DNA of 64,000 nucleotides from Hydrocarboniphaga effusa AP103 (GCF_000271305.1 NZ_AKGD01000003.1:558001-622000), one strand, 5' to 3'. Positions 41,237 to 50,905 are shown, counted from the stretch's first letter. The notes: generated by a model from the letters alone, not told the origin. Program-made: numbers and translations.

Positions 41237-42220
41237 TCAACGCGCCAGGGCAAGCTTGGGCATCGTCGGCTGGATGGCGCCGATGCAGTCGCTGGCGACG
41301 CTCTTGACGCACTGCATGAAGCTGCGCTGCACGCTGTTGAGCGGACCGTCGATGCGATAGACCGCGTAAAGCGGAACCGGCACGGCCGGCTCGACGAGAC
41401 GCACCTGCAGCTCGGGGCCGCTGTTGGCCGCGGTGAACGGATCCACGAGGGCGAAGCCCTCGCCGTTGCAGACCAGATCCTTGGCGATCTGATAGGTCTG
41501 CACCCAGATCGACACGCGTGGCGGCGGATCGAGCAGTTCGAGGTGGGTCTGCAGCTTGCGGCCGAAGCTGTCGGCGGTCGTGATGCCGACCATCGGCGCA
41601 TCTTCCAGATAGTCCATGCCGATCGGCATGCAGGCTTCGCGCGGGCTCCAGGTGCCGGCCGGCGCGATCATCGCCAGCGAGCCCGTGCACAGCGGCTCGC
41701 AGCGCACGTCCGGGTGGTTGAGTTCCTGCAGCGTGAAGCCGACGTCGACCTCGCGCAGCACGATGGACTTGAGCATGTCCGGGGAGTGCTGGGTGGAGAG
41801 TTCGACCGCGGTCTGGCCGAGCTGGCGGCGCAGGCGGGTGATCGACTTCGGGATGATCGCGTTCGCCAGCGTGGGTGTGCTCACCACGCGCAGCAGATAG
41901 TTCTCGGCGCGGGCGATGTTCGACGCCAGGCGTTGCAGGTCGCGCAGCTCATCGAAGATGCGCTCCATCTGGCCCTTGAGCATCTGGCTCTCGGGAGTCA
42001 GGTGCAGGCGACCCTTGGCCCGCACGAACAAGGGGAAGCCCAGGCGCCGCTCGGCCTGCTGCAGCAGCTTGGTTGCCGCAGGCTGCGAAATATTGAGCAG
42101 CGAGGCGGCATCCGTGAGGGTGCCCGCCTGCACGATGGCCTGGAACATCTCGATGTATCGGAGATGCATCGTCCCGATGGTCGAGACAGGAAAATCAGAG
42201 GATTGCGTCTTTGCGTCCAT
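41237..42220 (-). CDS. LysR-type transcriptional regulator (candidate regulon activator)
   Basis: 327 aa from ATG 42220; ATG 42169 (MHLRYIEMFQ), the usual LysR start, is equally possible. Winged helix-turn-helix HLRYIEMFQAIVQAGTLTDAASLLNISQPAATKLLQQAERRLG, then an effector domain (about 105-310). It is divergent from the 1039-aa TonB receptor, and one copy of the CATAAC-N5-GTTATG box lies between them. It is the only LysR gene in the window and so the best candidate to bind the seven boxes. LysR regulators have been described for dgcN-dgcA type D-glutamate operons; that this is one is inference. Confidence 0.92.
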   Translation of the reverse strand: MDAKTQSSDFPVSTIGTMHLRYIEMFQAIVQAGTLTDAASLLNISQPAATKLLQQAERRLGFPLFVRAKGRLHLTPESQMLKGQMERIFDELRDLQRLASNIARAENYLLRVVSTPTLANAIIPKSITRLRRQLGQTAVELSTQHSPDMLKSIVLREVDVGFTLQELNHPDVRCEPLCTGSLAMIAPAGTWSPREACMPIGMDYLEDAPMVGITTADSFGRKLQTHLELLDPPPRVSIWVQTYQIAKDLVCNGEGFALVDPFTAANSGPELQVRLVEPAVPVPLYAVYRIDGPLNSVQRSFMQCVKSVASDCIGAIQPTMPKLALAR

Positions 42221-42230
42221 ATTGATTTCA

Positions 42231-42247
42231 CCGATTTAGTGAATCGG
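42231..42247 (-). promoter_or_regulatory. Palindrome just upstream of lysR
   Basis: CCGATT-TAGTG-AATCGG, 6-bp arms with a 5-nt spacer, 11 bases before the lysR start. It has the LysR-box layout but a different core from the regulon box; it may be an autoregulatory site. Confidence 0.45.
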
Positions 42248-42863
42248 AAAATTGCAGCATTCATGCCACGGACAGTCCGGGCACGACGACATGGGCCATG
42301 ACAAATTCGCATAGCGCGGCCGGACCGGGACAGTACCGGTTCCAGGACCGTCGCTGGGGCTTCCTGGACGGGTAAATTCCTATAAACAGATCGAATAGTA
42401 CACCTGATCGGGCCGTCACTCGTGGGGGCGGCACCGATATGGAACGGCGATTACCAGAACCGGGCGCGGTTGTTGCCTAGTGGGGCAAGTGCATAACAAC
42501 AGGTTATGAACTTTCGCGTCTTTTTCATTGGTCGGCCTGAAAACCGCTTGCTAGCGTGAAAAAAGGGTTGAGGTAGCCGATCGTCGTTGAGACATGGCAG
42601 CGAGCGATGGCTTTCAACAACGGATGCAGATGACCGCATTCGCCGCTGGTTTCCTTTCCAACGATGCTCTGCCGGGTGGCTTCGGTGGAACTACGTAGGG
42701 AAAGCGCTCAGCCCCGTTCGCATAAGGGTTTGGCTCTCATGCAACTCGTCACGTCAGCAGTGACGCTTCGTTCTTGCGTAGTGGTAGTGGCTGTAGTGAT
42801 GCGCCGGCATCAAACCAATAAATCTGTTGAGAACCATCGATCATTATTTTTGGGGGCTGTCCT
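42248..42863. other. lysR/TonB-receptor intergenic region and long 5' leader
   Basis: Left part (42248-42480): lysR promoter region, no gene seen. Then the LysR-box promoter (42492-42557) and an untranslated leader of about 300 nt up to the GTG at 42864. The leader includes a CGTCA/TGACG hairpin near 42750-42770 and ends with TTTTTGGGGGCTGT as ribosome-binding region. No known riboswitch was recognised. Confidence 0.6.
42492..42557 (+). promoter_or_regulatory. LysR-box composite promoter of the 1039-aa TonB receptor
   Basis: CATAAC-AACAG-GTTATG (42492-42508), 15 nt, TTCATT (42524-42529), 22 nt, TAGCGT (42552-42557) as the -10. Confidence 0.8.
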
Positions 42864-45800
42864 GTGTTCATACCGAAGAAAACCTCTGTTTCCGACCGCA
42901 GCGAGCTAGGCGGCCGGAGCTGGAAAGTAGCCGCCGGATCGGCCAAGCATCTGCTTGGAGCGCTCGTCATCACCGGTGCCGCACATGCGCAGGAAGCGCC
43001 CGTTGCAGAATCCGCAACCGAAGTGGCTCAAACCGAAGTCGCTCAAGCCCCGGCCCCCGCCGCGGCCGACACGTCGGTTCAAGTCGAAGAAATCATCGTC
43101 ACGGGTTCGAGCATCCGTCGTGAAGACGACGCCGCGCTGCCCGTGACCGTGGTCAGCAAGGAAGAGATGGACCTGCGTGACGCCGGTTCGCCCGTCGACC
43201 TGCTGACCTCGCTGCCGGCCGTTGCCAACGTGCCGCTCAACGAATCCACCCAGGGCGGCGCCGGTGCGCGTGGCGACATCGCCGCGGTTGCGTTGCGTGG
43301 CCTGGGCTCGGGCAGCACGCTGGTGCTGCTCAATGGCCGTCGCATGGCTGCTCACGGCATCTCGACGAACGAGAACGGCGTGCCGGCGATGTCGGTCAAC
43401 GCCAACGTGATGCCGGCGCGCGGCCTCGAGCGTGTCGACGTGCTGCGCGACGGCGCTTCGTCGATCTACGGCTCCGACGCGGTCGCAGGCGTGATCAACT
43501 TCATCGCCGACCGCAAGTTCGTCGGCAATGAAATCGAAGCCCAGGTCGGTATCACCGAGATCGGTTCGGGCGACGAGCGTCGTATCACCGCCACGCACGG
43601 CGGGTTCTACTTTGATGACAAGCTGCACTGGATCAGCACGCTCGACTGGTTCGATCGTGACGAGACCGAGAGCGGCGACATCATGGGCGATTCCGACAAG
43701 TCCTCGCGCGCCAGGCCGGGCTTCATCAACGCCAACGGCAGCGGTCCATTCTTCGATCGCAACGCGTCGGGTGCGTATCCTTCCTTCCGCTACGCCGGAG
43801 CGAACGGAACGCAGTACCTCGTGCCGAACGAGGCGGGTGGCGCGAGCCTCACCAACGTCACGCCGTCGCGCACGGGCGTTCAGCGCGATTACTACTACGA
43901 CATGAACACCGGTTACGCGCTGCCGCAGTCCTCGCGCATCAACTGGTTCAATCAGGTCGATTACCAGGTCAACGACAAGCTCACGCTGTTCGGTGAAGCG
44001 CTGCTGTACTCGGCGTCGTCCCGCATGGTGCGTCCGCCGGTGGCGTACACCTCCAGCACCGACAAGCCGATCGTGGTCGCGGCGGGCAACAAGTTCAATC
44101 CGTTCGGGCAGGATGTGACCATCCTCTCGCATCGCTTCGTCGATGCGGGCAACGAGAAGGTCGATATCGATACCACCGCCTATCGCTTCGTGCTCGGCGG
44201 CCGCGGCAACATCACCGACAAGTGGAACTGGGAAGCCGCGGGCATGTACTCGCGCTCGGGCACCGAGGACGTGTCCCTCAACGCCATCCGTGAAAGCGAC
44301 CTGCAGCGCGCCGTGGCCGAGGAGCGCTACAACCCGTTCGGTTACGAGTTCTCCAACGTCAACGGCGTCATCACGCCGACGACGCGCTACATCAATCCGC
44401 AGTCGGAAATCGATACCTTCACCGAGCACTTCATCCAGAAGGGTCGCAATATCCTCGCGAGCGTCGATGCGCGCGTGACGGGCGAAGTCGTCGATCTGTG
44501 GGCCGGCCCCGTCATGCTGGCAGTGGGCGGCGAACACCGTTGGGACGACTACGAACTGACGCGCCCGCAGTATCACGGCCTGAATGGCGAAGGCAACGAT
44601 CTGGGTCTGTCCCCGACCGACAACGACTTCGTGCAGGCATCGCCGGTCGGCGACATCATCGGTGATCGCACGGTGGCGGCGGCATTCGCCGAAACCATCA
44701 TTCCGCTCGCTGCGCCGTTCAACGAAATCCCGTTGCTGCACAGCCTGTCGCTCGGTGCGTCGGTCCGTTACGAGCGCTACAGCGATTTCGGCAGCACCAC
44801 CAACCCCAAGTTCACGCTGGACTGGCGCCCGATCAAGCCGATCATGATCCGCGGCTCGTACAACGAAGGCTTCCGCGCTCCGAACCTCGCGATGACCAAT
44901 TATCCGTCGCGCGCCACGGTGGGATCGTACGACGATCCGTATCGTCGTCCGCTCGGCGGCACGCAGGATTTGCAGTTCCAGCGCCTGACGACGATCAACG
45001 GCAACAGCGATCTCGATCCCGAAACCTCCAAGGGCAAGACGCTGGGCGTGGTGGTCGATGTGCCGTTCGTCGATGGCCTGCGCTTCTCGGTCGATTACTT
45101 CAACATCAAGCAGAAGGGTCTGATCGCGGGTCCGGATGCATCGCAGCTGCGCAACAACGATCGCGACCTGCTCCTCGCCGCGATGAACGCGCAGCTCGCC
45201 GCCGGCGTTCCGATCGATCAGATCGACCTCGGCAGCGGCACGGCGAACTATGCGGGTAACCCGTACATCGTCCGCGATGCGCTGACGGCCGAGGATCGCA
45301 CCGCGTTCGCTACCTACAACGCCGCCAACCCGGACAACCGGCTGGCTCCGGTCGGTGTGCTGCGCAACACCTTGACGCCGTTCTCCAACCTGAACTCGTC
45401 GGAGATCACCGGTTACGACTTCAACATCACCTACAACCTGCCGGCGTACGAGTGGGGCAAGGTCAATGTCTCGACCGACTGGACCTATCTGAGCCGCTTC
45501 CGCCGTGTCGGTGGTTTGACCGGTGCTTCGTCGACTCAGCTGGGCCTCGACGGCAACTCGCGTGTGCGTGGTTCGTTCAACATGGTGTGGGCTTCCAACG
45601 AAGGCCAGTGGTCGGCAGGTTGGAGCGCTTACTACATCGGCGCCTACGCGGATAGCCAGGCTTCGATCAGCGATGCCACCTACCTGGGCCTGTTCCGTGA
45701 CGCCGATGGCGGCTGGTCGGGTGAACCGAGCTACGTGAAGACGGTCGACGGCGTCCACTACTGGAAGATCGACGATTCGATCACCTACAACGCGTTCCTG

Positions 45801-45983
45801 TCGAAGGGCTTCACCTCCGAGAGCAATCAGTTCATCGATGGCCTCAATGTCCGCCTCGGCGTTCGCAACCTGACCGACGAGAAGCCGCCGCTCAGCACGC
45901 ACGTCGCGGGCTACGACGCTTCGGTCTACAACAGCGTCGCCGTGGGTCGCGTCTGGACCCTGCGTCTCTCCAAGTCGTTCTAA
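42864..45983 (+). CDS. Large TonB-dependent receptor (1039 aa)
   Basis: Starts at GTG 42864 with GGGGG upstream. Signal sequence ends at ...ITGAAHAQ, followed by an Ala/Glu/Val-rich linker, the TonB-box region VEEIIVTGSSIRR, a plug (LLTSLPAVANVPL; ALRGLGSGSTLVLLNGRRM; VLRDGASSIYGSDAVAGVINF) and a barrel ending in VWTLRLSKSF. The plug resembles the large receptors of Xanthomonadales for peptides, oligosaccharides or siderophores. Placed under a LysR-box promoter, it is a likely entry port for the substrate of the M81/D-Glu system. capA follows after a hairpin. Confidence 0.92.
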   Translation: MFIPKKTSVSDRSELGGRSWKVAAGSAKHLLGALVITGAAHAQEAPVAESATEVAQTEVAQAPAPAAADTSVQVEEIIVTGSSIRREDDAALPVTVVSKEEMDLRDAGSPVDLLTSLPAVANVPLNESTQGGAGARGDIAAVALRGLGSGSTLVLLNGRRMAAHGISTNENGVPAMSVNANVMPARGLERVDVLRDGASSIYGSDAVAGVINFIADRKFVGNEIEAQVGITEIGSGDERRITATHGGFYFDDKLHWISTLDWFDRDETESGDIMGDSDKSSRARPGFINANGSGPFFDRNASGAYPSFRYAGANGTQYLVPNEAGGASLTNVTPSRTGVQRDYYYDMNTGYALPQSSRINWFNQVDYQVNDKLTLFGEALLYSASSRMVRPPVAYTSSTDKPIVVAAGNKFNPFGQDVTILSHRFVDAGNEKVDIDTTAYRFVLGGRGNITDKWNWEAAGMYSRSGTEDVSLNAIRESDLQRAVAEERYNPFGYEFSNVNGVITPTTRYINPQSEIDTFTEHFIQKGRNILASVDARVTGEVVDLWAGPVMLAVGGEHRWDDYELTRPQYHGLNGEGNDLGLSPTDNDFVQASPVGDIIGDRTVAAAFAETIIPLAAPFNEIPLLHSLSLGASVRYERYSDFGSTTNPKFTLDWRPIKPIMIRGSYNEGFRAPNLAMTNYPSRATVGSYDDPYRRPLGGTQDLQFQRLTTINGNSDLDPETSKGKTLGVVVDVPFVDGLRFSVDYFNIKQKGLIAGPDASQLRNNDRDLLLAAMNAQLAAGVPIDQIDLGSGTANYAGNPYIVRDALTAEDRTAFATYNAANPDNRLAPVGVLRNTLTPFSNLNSSEITGYDFNITYNLPAYEWGKVNVSTDWTYLSRFRRVGGLTGASSTQLGLDGNSRVRGSFNMVWASNEGQWSAGWSAYYIGAYADSQASISDATYLGLFRDADGGWSGEPSYVKTVDGVHYWKIDDSITYNAFLSKGFTSESNQFIDGLNVRLGVRNLTDEKPPLSTHVAGYDASVYNSVAVGRVWTLRLSKSF

Positions 45984-46013
45984 GCAGTCGTCCACGCACT
46001 TTGCAGTCCACGC

Positions 46014-46057
46014 CCGCAAGGAGTTCGATGCCGCTTTCCCGCACGAGCTCCTTGCGG
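46014..46057. terminator. Hairpin after the 1039-aa receptor gene
   Basis: CCGCAAGGAG (46014-46023) and CTCCTTGCGG (46048-46057) with a 24-nt loop, no T run. It may allow partial read-through into capA. Confidence 0.45.
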
Positions 46058-46095
46058 TCCGTCATCACTCGGATCATTCGAGTCACTTTCGAACA

Positions 46096-47493
46096 ATGAC
46101 CATGAAACAGAAAAAAAACGTACTCGCGAATCTGATCGTGGGCGCCGCGCTCATGCAGGCGGCACCGTCGGCTCTCGCGGCCAAGCCTTCGCCGGGGTGG
46201 GAGTCCGCTGCGGGCAAATCCGATGAAATGGTGTTCGCGCTGACCGGCGACTCCATCATCAACCGTCGCATCTCGGTGCAGGCCGTGCCGGGTGGAGACG
46301 ATCTCTATGGCGTCATTCGCGGTGCCGACGTCGCTTTCACCAATTTCGAAACGCTGATCCACGGATTCACCGAAGCGCCGGCCGTGCACAGCGGCGGTAC
46401 CTACATGGGTTCGCCGGCGTTCATCACCGACGAACTCAAGTGGGCTGGCTTCGATCTGCTCGGCGCCGCCAATAACCACGCCAACGACTACGGCGTGGAA
46501 GGCATGCGCAAGACGATGGAAGCGCTCGACAAGACCGACTTCACCTACGCGGGCATCGGCGAGAACCTCGCGCTCGCGCGCTCGCCCAAGTATCACGACA
46601 CCTCCAAGGGCCGCGTCGCGCTGATCGGACTGTCTTCGTCGTTCCCCGATGAAATCGCAGCCGGCGCCCAGCGCAAGGACATTCGGGGTCGCCCGGGCCT
46701 GAACCCGCTGCACCACGAAACCACGCACACGGTTCCGCAGGCAACCCTGGACACGCTCAAGCAGCTCAAGGGCCCGAGCAGCTTCACGCTCGGTGGCGCG
46801 GACAAGGGCTTCAAGTTCGGCGAAGACTTCTATGTCGTCGGCGACAAGGTCGGCACCAGCACCAAGGCCAACGAGCGTGATCTGAAGGAACTCGTGGCGA
46901 GCGTCAAGGATGCGAACAAGATGGCCGACTGGGTCGTCGTGAGCATCCACGCGCACGAAGGCATCACCGGCGATCGCAGCAAGCCGGCCGAGTTCGTCGA
47001 AGAGTTCGCCCACGCGATGATCGATGCGGGCGCCGACATGGTGGTGGGCCACGGCCCGCACATCCTGCGCGGCATCGAGATTTACAAGGGCAAGCCGATC
47101 TTCTATTCGCTCGGCAACTTCATCTTCGAGAACGATCTCGTCGAGTTCCAGCCTTCGGACAACTACGAGAAGACCGGCCTGCCGGCCGATGCGCTGCCGG
47201 GTGATTACTTCGCCGGCCGCACCAAGAACGACACCGTCGGCTTTCCGGCCGATCGCAAGTTCTGGCAGTCGGTGGTTCCGGAAGTGATCTACAGCAAGGA
47301 CCGCACGCTCAAGTCGATTCGCCTGCATCCGGTTGCGCTCGGCTATGGCACCTCGCGCGCCAAGCGCGGCCAGCCGTATCCGGCGACGCCGAAGGACGTC
47401 GAGGAAATCTTCGGCGACCTCAAGGCACTCTGCGAGCCGTACGGAACCAGTATCGCGGTGAAGAACGGCGTCGGCACGCTGTCCTGGAAGTAA
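46096..47493 (+). CDS. CapA-like metallophosphatase-fold protein (PGA_cap)
   Basis: 465 aa; ATG 46102 is an alternative start. Signal peptide (MKQKKNVLANLIVGAALMQAAPSALA). Metal-site motifs of the CapA/PgsA family: ALTGDSII, FTNFETLI, GAANNHANDYG, VSIHAHEG and VVGHGPHILRG. CapA proteins belong to poly-gamma-glutamate synthesis or export in Bacillus, but many exported homologues in proteobacteria have unknown roles. Here, with D-Glu enzymes nearby, a hydrolytic or binding role on gamma-linked glutamyl material is conceivable. It sits between two large TonB receptors. Confidence 0.88.
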   Translation: MTMKQKKNVLANLIVGAALMQAAPSALAAKPSPGWESAAGKSDEMVFALTGDSIINRRISVQAVPGGDDLYGVIRGADVAFTNFETLIHGFTEAPAVHSGGTYMGSPAFITDELKWAGFDLLGAANNHANDYGVEGMRKTMEALDKTDFTYAGIGENLALARSPKYHDTSKGRVALIGLSSSFPDEIAAGAQRKDIRGRPGLNPLHHETTHTVPQATLDTLKQLKGPSSFTLGGADKGFKFGEDFYVVGDKVGTSTKANERDLKELVASVKDANKMADWVVVSIHAHEGITGDRSKPAEFVEEFAHAMIDAGADMVVGHGPHILRGIEIYKGKPIFYSLGNFIFENDLVEFQPSDNYEKTGLPADALPGDYFAGRTKNDTVGFPADRKFWQSVVPEVIYSKDRTLKSIRLHPVALGYGTSRAKRGQPYPATPKDVEEIFGDLKALCEPYGTSIAVKNGVGTLSWK

Positions 47494-47818
47494 GCCTGGA
47501 AGCGGCGCTCATCGCCACACTGGAAGCAAGAGCAGCGGACATCAGCTGCATCGTGTGATTCATCGGCCGGAGCCGGCGCGGTCCGGCCGATGAGACCCGG
47601 GAACGGAAGTCGGATCGTGATGGATCGGCCTCCGTTGACGGATGTAGTGCAGCGGCAAGGAAAGCAAACGGCCTGGGGACCGTGAGCTGAGGGTGGACGC
47701 GCCGAGCGGTGCGCCATCCAGTCAATCGTCGAATGGTCGCGATGGCAGCCTCGAGGCTGCCAGGGGCGCGACTTGCCGGCGGCAATTCAGTCATCGTCTC
47801 TAACTCAAGGGGGCTGTT
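47494..47818. other. 325-nt gap before the 1018-aa receptor
   Basis: Contains a strong hairpin after capA (47561-47592, CATCGGCCGGA/TCCGGCCGATG, no T run) and the leader of the next receptor, ending in AAGGGGGCTGTT. No copy of the CATAAC box is present. No gene is supported. Confidence 0.6.
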
Positions 47819-50800
47819 GTGTCATCGCAAAACGTTTCATCCCGTTCCGATCAGCGCGAAGCGAGCGCTTCGATCTGGAAGCTTTCAACCAAAGGCCTGC
47901 TGAGTGCGCTGGCGCTGGCCACCATGGCCAGTGCGCATGCTCAGGAGGCTCCCGTTTCTTCCGATCCGGCCGATGCGTCGCCGGGGCAAGTGGAAGTCGA
48001 AGCCAACGCTCCGACCGGTGAGACCACCGCCGCCGAAGCGCCCACCACTCCGACGGCCACAGCGGACACCACCGCAGAAGTCGAAGAGATCGTCGTCACC
48101 GGCTCGCGCATCGTGCGCAACGGCTACGACACGCCGACGCCGGTCACCGTGATCGGTGAGGCGGACCTGCAGGCTTCGGGCCGCTCCAACGTCGCCGACT
48201 TCGTCAACGAACTGCCGTCGGTTGCCGGCAGCACCGCTCCGGCAACGTCGAACCGCAGCATCAGCGGCGGCACCGCGGGCATCAGCTCGATCAACCTGCG
48301 CAGCCTCGGCAACAACCGCACGCTCGTGCTGCTCGATGGCAAGCGCTCGGTGGGTTCGATCGCCAACGGCACCGTCGACATCAATACGTTTCCGCAGGCG
48401 CTCGTCAAGAACGTCGAAATCGTCACCGGTGGCGCTTCGTCGGTGTACGGCTCCGATGCCGTCTCGGGCGTCGTCAACTTCATCCTCGATCGCAAGTACA
48501 CGGGCCTCAAGGGCAGCGTCGAAGCCGGCGAGACCACCTACGGCGACGATCGCAGCCTGCTCGGCACGCTGACCTTCGGTACCGGCTTCGCCGACGGCCG
48601 CGGCCACTTCCTGATCAACGGCGAAAGCTCGCGCCGCGACGGCATCTTCGGCGTTCCGCGCCAATGGGCCGAGAAGGGCTGGTACATGGTGCAGAACCCG
48701 GACTACCGAGCCGGCAATGGCCAGGCCCAGTACATGCCGACCAGCCAGGCCGGCATGGCGGTGATGACGCCGGGCGGCATCATCACGTCGGTGACGGTTC
48801 GCGATCCGACGCCGGAATTGCCGAACCGAACTCGGGTGCTGACCGATACCGCGCTGCAAGGCAACTATTTCGGCGGCAACGGTGTCGTCAACCAGTTCAA
48901 CTACGGGGCGGTCGGCGGCCAGTGGACCGTCGGCGGCGACTGGAAGCTCGGGCAGTCCTACGACCGCACTTCGCTCGAGCCCGAGAGCAACCGCGACGGT
49001 CTGTTCACGCGCCTGAGCTTCGACGTCGCCGACAACCTCAACGTGTTCGCGGAAGCCTCGTACAACAAGAACGAGGCCTATCAGTGGGGCGGCACCAACT
49101 CGGACAAGGGCAGCGTGGTCATCCGCTCCGACAACGCCTTCATTCCCGACGAGATCAAGTCGCAGCTCGATGCACTGGGCGCGACGCAGTTCAACCTCGG
49201 CACCTCGAACGCCGACATCCCGACGCGCATCACCGACAACGAGCGTGAAGTGCAGCGCTACGTGCTCGGCTTCGAAGGCAGCTTCGATGTCGGTGCCCAG
49301 GGCTTCAAGTGGGATGGCTACTACCAGAAGGGCATCACCGACGCGCACGAGGGCCTGTACGTCTACAACACCCAGCGCCTGGCCTGGGCGCAGGATGCGA
49401 TCGAAGTCGACGGCCAGATCGTCTGCCGTGCGACCGCCAACGGAACCGCGGGCGCCGAGAACTGCGTGCCGTTCAACCGCATGGGCGTGGGCATGAACAG
49501 CCAGGAGGCGGTGGACTACATCATGGGTTCGCCGTTCCGCAAGCAGAAGTTCGAGCAGGACGTCGCCGCGGTCAACTTCAGCACCAACATCGACAATGCC
49601 TGGTTCAATCCGATCGGCATCGCCTTCGGCGCCGAGCACCGCATCGAAAAGATTTCGGGTGAAGTGGATCCGCAGTATTCGAGCGGCTGGGCCTTCGGCA
49701 ACTTCCTCGTCACCGATGGCAAGTACGACGTGACCGAGGCCTACCTCGAAGCGCTCGTGCCGATCACCGACAGTCTCGAATTCAACGGCGCCGTGCGCGG
49801 CACCGACTACAGCGAATCGGGCTACGTGACGACCTGGAAGACCGGCCTGACCTGGTCGCCGTTCGACGACCTCAAGCTGCGCGTGACGCAGTCGCGCGAC
49901 ATTCGTGCGCCCAACCTGCAGGAGCTGTTCCAGGCCGGCCAGCGCCGTACGAACTTCCTCGGCAACCCGTATCAGCTGGATGTAAATGATCAACCCAAGT
50001 CGATGCGCTTCACCGAAACCACGATGGGCAATACCGACCTGAAGCCCGAGAAGGCCGATACGCTGGGCCTGGGCCTCATCTATCGTCCGTCGTTCGTGCC
50101 GGGCCTGGGCTTCTCGGTCGACTACTACGACATCGAGATCAACGACGCCATCGGTACGGTGGTGGCGCAGGACATCGTCGACCGCTGCTTCTCGGGCATC
50201 ACGCAGTTCTGCGGCCAGATCGGCACCGTCGACGGTCGGGGCCTGGATACGACGCAGAGCGACATCCTGATCACCAACCAGCCGTTGAACTTCGTCTCCC
50301 AGCGCGCCCGCGGCCTCGACCTCGAAGCGAGCTATTCGGTGCCGATGGCGATGATCTCGGATGGACTGGAAGGCATGCTGTCGTTCCGCGCACTGGCGAC
50401 GCACTATCTCGAAATGTCGTCGAACAACGGCGTGGATGGCGAGATCGACCGTGCGGGCCAGAACAGCGGCGACGGCCCGCCCGACTGGCGCTATCGCTTG
50501 TCGGCGACGTACAACCTCGATCGCTTCACCTTCATGCTCACCGGCCGCGGCATCAGTGCCGGCACGTACGACAACACCTACGTCGAGTGCAATGGCGATT
50601 GCCCGACTTCGACTGGCCGCAATCGCACGATCACCAACAACAAGATCGCCGGTGCGTTCTACGTCGACACCTTCCTCTCGTACAACGTCGGCGCGAGCGG
50701 CAAGTCCAACAACCAGGTGTTCTTCAAGATCATGAACTTCTTCAACGAAGATCCTGAAGCCGTGGGCCTCGGCCCGTCGGACAGCTCCAACGTCGAGCCG

Positions 50801-50875
50801 GGCGTCAACCGCGCGCTCTACGACTACCTGGGCCGCACCTTCCGCCTCGGTTACCGCTTCGAATTCGGCGCGTAA
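47819..50875 (+). CDS. Large TonB-dependent receptor (1018 aa)
   Basis: Starts at GTG 47819 with AAGGGGG upstream. Signal sequence to ...MASAHAQ, linker, TonB-box region VEEIVVTGSRIVRNG, plug (FVNELPSVAGST; LRSLGNNRTLVLLDGKRS; IVTGGASSVYGSDAVSGVVNFI) and barrel ending in FRLGYRFEFGA. Related in layout to the 1039-aa receptor but clearly diverged. It contains paired cysteines in barrel loops (for example CRATANGTAGAENC and CFSGITQFC). A strong terminator follows. Confidence 0.92.
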   Translation: MSSQNVSSRSDQREASASIWKLSTKGLLSALALATMASAHAQEAPVSSDPADASPGQVEVEANAPTGETTAAEAPTTPTATADTTAEVEEIVVTGSRIVRNGYDTPTPVTVIGEADLQASGRSNVADFVNELPSVAGSTAPATSNRSISGGTAGISSINLRSLGNNRTLVLLDGKRSVGSIANGTVDINTFPQALVKNVEIVTGGASSVYGSDAVSGVVNFILDRKYTGLKGSVEAGETTYGDDRSLLGTLTFGTGFADGRGHFLINGESSRRDGIFGVPRQWAEKGWYMVQNPDYRAGNGQAQYMPTSQAGMAVMTPGGIITSVTVRDPTPELPNRTRVLTDTALQGNYFGGNGVVNQFNYGAVGGQWTVGGDWKLGQSYDRTSLEPESNRDGLFTRLSFDVADNLNVFAEASYNKNEAYQWGGTNSDKGSVVIRSDNAFIPDEIKSQLDALGATQFNLGTSNADIPTRITDNEREVQRYVLGFEGSFDVGAQGFKWDGYYQKGITDAHEGLYVYNTQRLAWAQDAIEVDGQIVCRATANGTAGAENCVPFNRMGVGMNSQEAVDYIMGSPFRKQKFEQDVAAVNFSTNIDNAWFNPIGIAFGAEHRIEKISGEVDPQYSSGWAFGNFLVTDGKYDVTEAYLEALVPITDSLEFNGAVRGTDYSESGYVTTWKTGLTWSPFDDLKLRVTQSRDIRAPNLQELFQAGQRRTNFLGNPYQLDVNDQPKSMRFTETTMGNTDLKPEKADTLGLGLIYRPSFVPGLGFSVDYYDIEINDAIGTVVAQDIVDRCFSGITQFCGQIGTVDGRGLDTTQSDILITNQPLNFVSQRARGLDLEASYSVPMAMISDGLEGMLSFRALATHYLEMSSNNGVDGEIDRAGQNSGDGPPDWRYRLSATYNLDRFTFMLTGRGISAGTYDNTYVECNGDCPTSTGRNRTITNNKIAGAFYVDTFLSYNVGASGKSNNQVFFKIMNFFNEDPEAVGLGPSDSSNVEPGVNRALYDYLGRTFRLGYRFEFGA

Positions 50876-50905
50876 CAAACATCGTGTAGAACCTAGCAAG
50901 GGTTG

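Noticed and set aside
42906-46019. A 1037-codon minus-strand frame opposite the large TonB receptor; similar at 47885-50929
   Set aside because: Antisense shadows of TonB receptor genes; no start signals or recognisable domains.
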